DNA of 64,000 bases, taken from the NCBI RefSeq assembly GCF_009831415.1, contig NZ_CP043727.1, positions 3,348,001 to 3,412,000 of the forward strand, given 5' to 3'. Position 1 is the stretch's first letter. Each line of letters opens with the position of its first letter. The position numbers were made by a program, and so were the translations under genes. This document shows positions 56,416-64,000 of the stretch, piece after piece. Origin of the DNA: Yersinia canariae (GTDB taxonomy: Bacteria > Pseudomonadota > Gammaproteobacteria > Enterobacterales > Enterobacteriaceae). Under the pieces are notes generated by a model. That model was not told the DNA's origin. It saw only the letters and a program-made list of their open reading frames with translations, and made no database searches.

Positions 56416-57640
56416 ATAACAGTTTCTTTCTCTTAAGAATGATAATCAGGCATATGAATGATAAAGCCTCGATAGTAATAATTGAAACCACTCCGCCCCA
56501 TGCGCCATACTTAGAGGCAAGATATGCGCAGAGAGGAATGTGAATCACAGCAGAAATCATTGGTAAAATAGTATAAGAGGCCTTATGCCCATGTGGTAAT
56601 AAAATATAATTACCAAGAACTGTTGATTGTATAACTAATAAATACACGGGAGAGAATAAAATCAGCAGAGAGGATACTTCTGAATACTCATGCCCAAACA
56701 TAATCCTAGTGATTAATTTAGAAAAAACAATAACAAATATAGTTATAAGAATGCATAACGCCCCTTGCCAATAGAAAATCTTTCTAATGAGTGCGTAGGC
56801 TTCATCTTTTTTATTGACTAATAAGGAATTTATTCTCGGATAAAATGCATTTCCCAAAACCAGAAAAACGCCAAGGATTGCACCTTTTACTCTATCTGCT
56901 GCCGTGAAAATACTGACCTCATAGACATTACTAAATATGCCAATGATAATTGTGGTACTCATGGTGTAAAGACTAATCGAAAGAGTCGCACAAAATATTG
57001 GAAATGAGTCTTTCAGGGTATGTACGACTCTTAGACTAGAGAAATTAACTGCCCTTACTAACTTTTTCCGATATATATATATTATCGCTATAATTCCTGC
57101 CAGTAAGTTCATTGATGATTGAATCATTACTGCATATTTAATATCAGCATCACTATGAACAAATATAAAGAATAATGGCAACATCGATATTTTCGCCACT
57201 ATCATTAAATTTGTAACAACAGATAACTTCTCTATCCCTTGGAAGAACCATACCGGCATCAGTGTAGTACCTATTAGCATAAGTACTGTATAAATCAACT
57301 CACTTTTAATGACGGCATGTGTATTGGTCGCAAGAAGTAAAATAACAATTAAAACTGAAACTAAGCACAGTATAGATTTTGAAAAAAGTGTTTCGAAGAA
57401 AATTTTAGATATATATTCTGGATTGTCTTGATGTTCAGCTATTTTTTTTGATGCTGATAAATTAAATCCAAAATCAATTAAAATAACAAAATATTGTGCT
57501 AATGAAAGTGTAAGACTATAGACCCCGAATCCCTCGACGCCCAAAACACGAGTTAGATAGGGTAATGTTAAAAGAGGAATAATATAATTACTACCTTGCA
57601 ACAACAGTAAAGAAAAAATATTTCTTCGTAACACTGACAT
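56384..57640 (-). CDS. wzx: Oligosaccharide flippase Wzx
   Basis: 418 residues with about 12 helices, of the MATE/MVF superfamily polysaccharide flippases (LLLQGSNYIIPLLTLPYLTR at the start, IFTAADRVKGAILGVFLVLG in the middle). It moves the completed undecaprenyl-linked outer-core unit from the cytoplasmic to the periplasmic face. It is the first gene after the JUMPstart. GC is low here as in most of the cluster, a usual sign of sugar clusters that are exchanged between strains. Confidence 0.9.
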   Translation of the reverse strand: MSVLRRNIFSLLLLQGSNYIIPLLTLPYLTRVLGVEGFGVYSLTLSLAQYFVILIDFGFNLSASKKIAEHQDNPEYISKIFFETLFSKSILCLVSVLIVILLLATNTHAVIKSELIYTVLMLIGTTLMPVWFFQGIEKLSVVTNLMIVAKISMLPLFFIFVHSDADIKYAVMIQSSMNLLAGIIAIIYIYRKKLVRAVNFSSLRVVHTLKDSFPIFCATLSISLYTMSTTIIIGIFSNVYEVSIFTAADRVKGAILGVFLVLGNAFYPRINSLLVNKKDEAYALIRKIFYWQGALCILITIFVIVFSKLITRIMFGHEYSEVSSLLILFSPVYLLVIQSTVLGNYILLPHGHKASYTILPMISAVIHIPLCAYLASKYGAWGGVVSIITIEALSFICLIIILKRKKLLFEIFSRNKNG

Positions 57641-57765
57641 TTAAATTTCCAGCTATTGGATTAAATTATATTTTTCATGAGTTGTGAGTATATTAATTAG
57701 CTCATTATCCTCATAGAGAAAATCTATTTCGTGCTGAAAGTGCAAAGATATAGCCAAAATCAAGA

Positions 57766-57803
57766 CACGCTACCGCCCTTGGCTTACAGCTACCAATGCA
57801 CTG
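57766..57803 (-). promoter_or_regulatory. JUMPstart with ops element (RfaH site)
   Basis: Read on the minus strand it begins CAGTGCATTGGTAGCTGTAA and runs on to GGCGGTAGCGTG (ops, 57766-57777), a near-perfect fit to the 39-base JUMPstart found before long polysaccharide operons. At ops the transcription complex pauses and takes on RfaH, which suppresses polarity across the nine genes. It lies 126 bases before wzx; the 5' leader should start upstream toward hemH. Confidence 0.95.
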
Positions 57804-57991
57804 CTTTCAGATTTTATTATGTAACTCAACTTAAAAAATCAAACCATAACAAACAGTTACATAAAAATCACATGTCTATTATTATATATATGTAATTCTT
57901 ATACATCTAAACAGGCATTACAAGCAAAAGGGCTGGACTGGGCAAAATAGGTGATGGCATGTCATTTAGATATTCACCAATACAAAAAAGA
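57804..57991. promoter_or_regulatory. Gap between hemH stop and JUMPstart
   Basis: About 190 AT-rich bases that should hold the outer-core operon promoter and the 3' end of hemH. No clear -35/-10 pair or terminator hairpin stands out. Confidence 0.4.
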
Positions 57992-58975
57992 TCATAAATG
58001 CCGGGGTAATGAAGCAATTTCTTGTTTTACCAGTTGCTCTAAAAGATCAATATGGCTTTCATCGTCGTTCAGCGCTGGGATATATTCAAACTTCTCACCG
58101 CCAGCGTGTAAGAAAATTTCCCGGTTCTGCTCTTTGATCTCTTCCAGTGTTTCCAGACAGTCAGCAGAAAAACCAGGACACATGAGTTGAATGTGTTTAA
58201 TACCTTGAGAAGGTAAACTTTTTAATGTCTCGTCAGTATAGGGAGTTAGCCAAGGCTCGCGGCCAAATCGAGACTGATAAGTCATCATAATCTGCTCTGC
58301 CGGCAATGTAAGCTCTGCTCGTAACGCATGGCTGGTATCTTCGCAGCGTTGTGGGTAGTCATCCCCTAATTGAGCATAGCGCTTAGGAATACCATGAAAA
58401 GATAATACTAATCTGTCTGGTTTCCCATGTTGCACAAAAGCGCGTTCGGCACTTTGCTTTAAGGCTGAAATATAAGTTGGATGCTCGGCATAATCGCGGA
58501 TAAAAGAAATCGATGGCAAGCGGCGATAGCCTTTTAAAATCCGCGCTACGGCATCCCAAACTGCTGCACTTGTTGAGCATGAATATTGCGGATAGAGCGG
58601 TAATACCACCAACTTAGTTACACCTTGTGCCAGTAATTTATCAATGGCATCAGGTAGATTTGGCGAACCATAGCTCATCCCTAATTCAACGGGGGTATCT
58701 GGCATGCGTGCCGCTAATGCTTTTTGCTGCCGCCGGCTGTAGACCAATAAAGGAGAACCTTCATCCATCCAAACAGATTGGTATAATTTGGCCACGCGCG
58801 GTGATCGAATAGGTAGAATGACACCGCGCAACAATGGCCACCAAAGCCATCGCGGCGTATCAACCACCCGGCTGTCACTCAGGAACTCGGCCAGATAGCG
58901 TTTGACCGCTTGCGATGTAGGGGCATCCGCTGTTCCCAGATTAACCATCAGTACGCCAGGCTTACTTTGCATCAT
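57992..58975 (-). CDS. hemH: Ferrochelatase
   Basis: 327 residues, type I ferrochelatase that puts Fe(II) into protoporphyrin IX as the last step of heme synthesis at the inner membrane. The catalytic His is in [23 protein letters not shown] and the later [15 protein letters not shown] with the conserved Glu are present. The double ATG at 58975 leaves a one-codon doubt in the start. It marks the right border of the outer-core cluster, as in all Yersinia. Confidence 0.97.
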   Translation of the reverse strand: MMQSKPGVLMVNLGTADAPTSQAVKRYLAEFLSDSRVVDTPRWLWWPLLRGVILPIRSPRVAKLYQSVWMDEGSPLLVYSRRQQKALAARMPDTPVELGMSYGSPNLPDAIDKLLAQGVTKLVVLPLYPQYSCSTSAAVWDAVARILKGYRRLPSISFIRDYAEHPTYISALKQSAERAFVQHGKPDRLVLSFHGIPKRYAQLGDDYPQRCEDTSHALRAELTLPAEQIMMTYQSRFGREPWLTPYTDETLKSLPSQGIKHIQLMCPGFSADCLETLEEIKEQNREIFLHAGGEKFEYIPALNDDESHIDLLEQLVKQEIASLPRHL

Positions 58976-59052
58976 GCAGAAGTCCTTATTGTGTATCGCG
59001 CCGTTTATTCAAACTAACAAATGCGCTTTCAACGGTATCCGTAAAATAATAA

Positions 59053-59071
59053 AGGCGACCTTAGGCCGCCT
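59053..59071 (-). terminator. adk terminator
   Basis: The stem aggcgacc/ggccgcct (one G-U pair) with a 3-base loop, followed on the minus strand by TTATTATTTT, 20 bases after the adk stop. Confidence 0.8.
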
Positions 59072-59092
59072 CGACTATCTTACCATCCAGAA

Positions 59093-59776
<684 letters not shown>

Positions 59777-59922
59777 TTACGTAAACAAATCAAAATTGCG
59801 GAAAACAAGCAACCATACCATTTTCAGGGGGGTTGGCTCAAGACGCGCGAACCGTGGTCGTGGGGTTTGAACTGTAGAAATGAGAAAAAATATAAATATA
59901 ACCTGCTGAAGTAAAATAAAAA

Positions 59923-59955
59923 AATGCCCCGGGCATGTTATCTGCCCGAGGCATT
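59923..59955 (-). terminator. htpG terminator
   Basis: A 13-base stem aatgccccgggca/tgcccgaggcatt with one mismatch and a 7-base loop. On the minus strand a long T-rich tail (TTTTTATTTT) follows. It sits 12 bases from the htpG stop. Confidence 0.9.
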
Positions 59956-59966
59956 CTAATACTAAA

Positions 59967-61841
59967 TTAAGCCGTTAATAACTGGTTCATGCGGCGAATA
60001 AACTGATTAGGATCCTCTAAAGTCCCCCTCTCAGCTAATAACGCTTGATCCAGTAATAACTCAACCCATTGTGCAAATTGAGTATCATCAGCAACATCAG
60101 CAGCACGTTTGACCAAACCGTGCTCTGGGTTCAGTTCAAAAATGTACTTAACTTCCGGTGCCTGTTGGCCAGCAGCCGCGAACAATTTCGCCATCTGCGT
60201 GCTCATTTCATCAGCATCGGTAGTGACAATCGCCGGAGTATCCGTTAGGCGGTGAGTCAGACGGACATCTTTGACACGCTCACCCAACAGCGTTTTTACG
60301 CGCTCAACAAAAGGCTCCAGGGCTTTATCTGCTTCTTGCTGCTCTGGACGCTCTTCATCAGCCAGTTTATTCAGCGAATCATCTGCTTTACTGACAGATT
60401 GGAAAACTTTGCCATCGAACTCGGTCAGATAACTCATCATCCATTCGTCGATACGATCGGATAACAGTAAGACTTCAATGCCTTTTTTACGGAACAGTTC
60501 CAAGTGCGGGCTGTTCTTAGCCGCAGCATAGCTATCAGCAGTGATGTAATAAATCTTCTCCTGCCCTTCTGCCATACGGCTGACATAATCTTCTAAGGAC
60601 ACGGTCTGCGCTGAACTGTCTGTATGAGTTGAAGCAAAGCGCAACAATTTAGCAATAATATCTTTGTTGCTGCCGTCCTCCGCTGGCCCCTCTTTTAACG
60701 CCATACCGAACTGTTGCCAGAATTGCTGATACTTCTCAGCATCGTCTTTAGCCAGTTTTTCCAGCATTTGCAGCACACGCTTCGTCAATGCACTGCGCAG
60801 GTTCTGAGTCACACGGCTGTCTTGCAGAATTTCACGCGAAACGTTCAGTGGCAGATCATTAGAATCAATCAGACCACGAACAAAACGCAGATAATTCGGC
60901 ATGAATTGCTCCGCATCATCCATGATAAACACGCGCTGTACATAGAGTTTCAGGCCATGTTTGTGATCACGATTCCACATATCCCAAGGCGCTTGTGCCG
61001 GGATATACAGCAGGCTGGTGTACTCTTGTTTACCTTCTACGCGGTTATGACTCCAAATGAGTGGGTCAGTAAAGTCATGAGCAATATGTTTGTAGAATGC
61101 TTTATATTCGTCATCCGTTATTTCAGCTTTGCCGCGAGTCCACAGAGCTTGGGCTTTGTTGATTTTTTCCCAAGTTACAGTGCCGTCTTCTTCATTTTTA
61201 CTTTGGATTTCGACTGGCAGTGCAATATGGTCTGAATACTTGCTGATAACAGAGCGCAAGCGCCAGTCGTCAAGATATTCATCTTCACCTTCTCGTAGGT
61301 GCAAGGTGATTTCTGTTCCGCGGTCTTCTTTAGTGATTTCCGCGATGGTGTAATCACCCTCGCCTTCTGACTCCCAGAACACACCCGCATCAGCAGGTGC
61401 GCCCGCTGCGCGGGTACGAACAGTGACTTTATCTGCCACGATGAATGCAGAATAGAAGCCCACACCAAACTGACCGATTAATTGACTGTCTTTAGCTTGA
61501 TCTGAACCAATAGATTCTAGAAATGCTTTAGTCCCTGATTTTGCGATAGTACCGAGATTATCAATGACTTCATCACGGCTCATACCAATGCCGTTATCAC
61601 TTAGGGTCAAAGTCCGTTTTTCTTTATCAAAAGATAAACGCACACGCAGCTCGCCATCACCTTCAAACAATTCTGGGTGAGACAGTGCGCGGAAACGGAG
61701 TTTATCTGCTGCATCAGAGGCGTTAGAGATAAGCTCGCGCAAGAAGATTTCTTTATTAGAATAAAGCGAGTGAATCATCAAATGGAGAAGCTGTTTTACT
61801 TCTGACTGAAATCCACGGGTTTCTTGACCTTTCATACTCAT
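59967..61841 (-). CDS. htpG: Molecular chaperone HtpG (Hsp90)
   Basis: 624 residues. The GHKL ATPase domain has [37 protein letters not shown] and [11 protein letters not shown]; the middle domain has the catalytic Arg in [11 protein letters not shown]; and the C-terminal domain dimerises. The second Met (61835, MKGQETRGF) is the E. coli-like start. It remodels clients with DnaK. A heat-shock promoter should lie in the 200 bases toward recR, but I could not point to it. Confidence 0.98.
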   Translation of the reverse strand: MSMKGQETRGFQSEVKQLLHLMIHSLYSNKEIFLRELISNASDAADKLRFRALSHPELFEGDGELRVRLSFDKEKRTLTLSDNGIGMSRDEVIDNLGTIAKSGTKAFLESIGSDQAKDSQLIGQFGVGFYSAFIVADKVTVRTRAAGAPADAGVFWESEGEGDYTIAEITKEDRGTEITLHLREGEDEYLDDWRLRSVISKYSDHIALPVEIQSKNEEDGTVTWEKINKAQALWTRGKAEITDDEYKAFYKHIAHDFTDPLIWSHNRVEGKQEYTSLLYIPAQAPWDMWNRDHKHGLKLYVQRVFIMDDAEQFMPNYLRFVRGLIDSNDLPLNVSREILQDSRVTQNLRSALTKRVLQMLEKLAKDDAEKYQQFWQQFGMALKEGPAEDGSNKDIIAKLLRFASTHTDSSAQTVSLEDYVSRMAEGQEKIYYITADSYAAAKNSPHLELFRKKGIEVLLLSDRIDEWMMSYLTEFDGKVFQSVSKADDSLNKLADEERPEQQEADKALEPFVERVKTLLGERVKDVRLTHRLTDTPAIVTTDADEMSTQMAKLFAAAGQQAPEVKYIFELNPEHGLVKRAADVADDTQFAQWVELLLDQALLAERGTLEDPNQFIRRMNQLLTA

Positions 61842-62048
61842 TAATTACCTCAATCCAAATTACCGATAGGTAGATAAAATCGAACAATGAGTATCAGATG
61901 GGGCCAGTAATGGAAGGTTTCAAGTCTCAATGCGGAAAAAATAGAGAATCAGGGGCGATTTATTGAGCATCACGAATGAAATTATTCATATGATAATCAA
62001 TAACAAAACAATCGCCCACCAGATTAAATAACATCAGCACTGGATGAA

Positions 62049-62653
62049 TCAGTACTTAATGGGATTACGACCCGCTAATGAGTGGGATAAGGTGGTGCCG
62101 TCAACCATTTCCAACTCGCCGCCCACAGGCACGCCATGTGCAATGCGGCTGGCTAGCACACCATACTGGCCGCACATCTGACCAATATAGTTGGCGGTTG
62201 CATCCCCTTCGACTGTCGGGTTTGTCGCCAGAATGACTTCACTGATAGTTTCAGTTTCAAGCCGTTTCTCCAGCAAATTCAAACCAATGTCATCAGGACC
62301 AATACCATCCATGGGGGACAAATGCCCCATCAGCACAAAATAGCGCCCGCCAAACTGGCCCGTTTGCTCGATAGCATGGATATCTGCCGGGCTTTCGACT
62401 ACACAGATTTGGCCATTTTGCTGCCGCCGCGGATTAGAGCAAATAGTACAGCGCTCTTGCTCGGTAAATGTGCGGCAGTCACTACAGTGGCCGATTTCGG
62501 ACATCGCGCGGGTCAAAGACTGCGCCAGACGCATTCCACCGCTACGATCGCGCTGTAGCAGTTGGAATGCCATACGTTGTGCTGACTTCGGGCCAACACC
62601 CGGCAAGCAGCGCAACGCCTCCATTAATGATTCAAGGAGTGGGCTGGTTTGCA

Positions 62654-62654
<1 letters not shown>
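62049..62654 (-). CDS. recR: Recombination protein RecR
   Basis: 201 residues: an HhH motif near [14 protein letters not shown], a four-Cys zinc finger (CSDC...CTIC) and a Toprim domain ([16 protein letters not shown]). With RecO and RecF it loads RecA at gaps. Its start overlaps the ybaB stop, so recR follows ybaB in a dnaX-ybaB-recR operon. Confidence 0.98.
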
Positions 62655-62992
<338 letters not shown>

Positions 62993-63038
62993 TCATAGCA
63001 AGGGGCTGCGTCAGTGCACCATACACTTATCACAGCAG

Positions 63039-64000
63039 TTAAACCGGTCGGATACTTTCTTCATCCAATTCGGCGTCGAAGAAACGACGCAGTGTTTGAA
63101 TATTGTTATCCGCAATAATTGACTGGCGAGCTTGTGCCAGTTTTTCTTCATAAATGGCTTGCCGCCATTCCAGCGGGGTGCGCTCCGCCAGATTATCATC
63201 TTCAGTAACGCTAAGTGTGACAGCACTCCCGTGTAATTCGCTCAATGCATCTGCCAACGCCTTTTGTGCCGATGGCGAGTTTAAATGGCGCTGAGCAGAA
63301 CGCAAGTGAAGGCAAATATTACCCGGTTCTATTTCTTCTTTAAATGCATTCAGCGCAAGTTGTTGCACCAATTTAGGTATTTGTAACTTATCTATCTCTG
63401 CCGCCCATGGGTCTCGCAGCATCGCCTCTTGGGCCAATTTAGCAGAAAGTTCCGGCGTTTTTTCATGCTCCAACGCCGAACGTAATGCTTTAGGCGTGGC
63501 CACGGGTTCTACCGCCACCTCTGGCTGATTCTGCGCCGTCCAGCGGTAAGCTTCTTTCTTCGCCGGTTTCTTCTCTTCCGTGGATTTAGCTGCCAGACGC
63601 TGTTGGCTGCGCTCAGTCACCGAAGCTAAGCGCTCCAGTGTTGAGTTTGCCGGCCGCGCTTTTCCTGGCGCTGCCGGCTCATTCTTTTTTGGTGTCGTCG
63701 TCCCCGACTGGCGCAGCAATTGCGTACGCGCCTGAAGCAATTGCGCGGTAGAATCCGGGAGATCAGTATTGACCTGCACAGCAGCACCTAATGGCGGGGC
63801 CTCGTGCTGTGGCACATGTTGAGTATAGACCGGAGCCTGCTTCTGTTGCGGTGCCGAAGTATTCTCAACGACCGCAGCAGGAGTGCTGGCAGAGATAATC
63901 TGCGGCTCGGCAATCTGCGGCTCGGCAATGATTGCTTTCGGGTGAAACGCCAATGCTCGCAATAAGGTCATTTCAACCCCCATCCGGCGATCTGGGGCGT
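63039..64000 (-). CDS. dnaX: DNA polymerase III subunits tau/gamma (partial, N-terminal part outside window)
   Basis: The gene continues past the right edge; the visible ~320 codons start in APDRRMGVEMTLLRALAFH, the end of domain III. Next come the proline/alanine-rich linker and the tau-only part binding DnaB and the alpha subunit, ending FFDAELDEESIRPV. Methionines visible near the edge are internal and not starts. It contains the frameshift signal for gamma at 63684-63690. Followed by ybaB and recR. Confidence 0.97.
   Translation of the reverse strand, partial: APDRRMGVEMTLLRALAFHPKAIIAEPQIAEPQIISASTPAAVVENTSAPQQKQAPVYTQHVPQHEAPPLGAAVQVNTDLPDSTAQLLQARTQLLRQSGTTTPKKNEPAAPGKARPANSTLERLASVTERSQQRLAAKSTEEKKPAKKEAYRWTAQNQPEVAVEPVATPKALRSALEHEKTPELSAKLAQEAMLRDPWAAEIDKLQIPKLVQQLALNAFKEEIEPGNICLHLRSAQRHLNSPSAQKALADALSELHGSAVTLSVTEDDNLAERTPLEWRQAIYEEKLAQARQSIIADNNIQTLRRFFDAELDEESIRPV
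63645..63690 (-). promoter_or_regulatory. dnaX -1 frameshift site for the gamma subunit
   Basis: On the minus strand the slippery A AAA AAG lies at 63690-63684 within codons P-K-K. After a one-base slip the next codons are GAA and TGA (63681-63679). Just downstream GCCGGC...GCCGGC and inner AGCGC/GCGCG form a strong stem. This is the same layout as in E. coli dnaX, where gamma is made this way. Confidence 0.88.

Noticed and set aside
60714..61235. Plus-strand open frame of 173 codons
   Set aside because: It is antisense to htpG and has no features of its own.
63039..63983. Complete gene starting at 63983
   Set aside because: The methionine is internal to dnaX; coding similarity continues to the window edge.

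Overview
The window is chromosomal DNA of an enterobacterium, almost certainly Yersinia and most probably Yersinia enterocolitica. Two things point there. The order roxA ... argU-folD-ybcJ-cysS-ppiB-lpxH-purEK-ybbPA-tesA-ybbO-cnoX-qmcA-ybbJ-cueR-copA-ybaP-chiX-ybaK // ushA-fsr-ybaL-gsk is the enterobacterial backbone. Between gsk and hemH sits a nine-gene sugar cluster whose order (wzx, five glycosyltransferase/initiating-transferase genes, a WbpM-type dehydratase, a further glycosyltransferase, gne) matches the lipopolysaccharide outer-core cluster known from Y. enterocolitica O:3/O:9-type strains. All gene names rest on recall of family sequences; no database search was run.

Layout. 1-8.8 kb: end of an Atm1-type ABC exporter, roxA, a ParB-like putative nuclease, a SulP anion transporter, a GNAT acetyltransferase, a lipoprotein and a PanE-like reductase. 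8.8-14.1 kb: a worn island at the tRNA-Arg(TCT) gene. It holds an integrase tail, three unrecognised small genes, an IS3-family element with an IS200/IS605-type element nested inside it, and a P4-type integrase cut off at its catalytic tyrosine. 14.2-32.8 kb: housekeeping genes (tRNA, folate, Cys-tRNA, proline isomerase, lipid A, purines, ABC export, thioesterase, redox chaperone, SPFH/NfeD, copper efflux, ChiX sRNA, YbaK). 32.84-40.51 kb: a decayed lambdoid prophage lying between exact 74-bp direct repeats; one repeat is the 3' end of ushA and the other is an orphan copy beside ybaK. Its remnants keep lambdoid order read from the ushA side: int, DUF968, antiterminator Q, tail-fibre fragments, then a GT-C-like membrane protein next to the far attachment site. 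Accessory genes (MarR regulator, LprI-type lipoprotein) lie in between. 40.4-47 kb: ushA, fsr, ybaL, gsk. 47.1-57.8 kb: outer-core operon led by a JUMPstart/ops element. 58-64 kb: hemH, adk, htpG, recR, ybaB and the 3' part of dnaX.

How they work together. The outer-core operon makes an undecaprenyl-linked oligosaccharide. WbcP makes the 4-keto-6-deoxy sugar nucleotide, WbcO starts the unit, Gne supplies UDP-GalNAc, the WbcK/L/M/N/Q transferases extend it and Wzx flips it. No Wzy polymerase is visible in the cluster, which fits an outer core of one unit. CueR and CopA form a divergent copper switch. Within copA there is a well-formed -1 frameshift signal that would yield a free two-domain copper-binding protein. 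dnaX-ybaB-recR form one replication/repair operon.

The observations I rate highest are the ushA attachment site with its fossil lambdoid prophage, the copA frameshift signal placed after the second of three metal-binding domains, the integrase that lost exactly its catalytic tyrosine to an IS, and the phage-borne GT-C-like membrane protein that could modify surface sugar.
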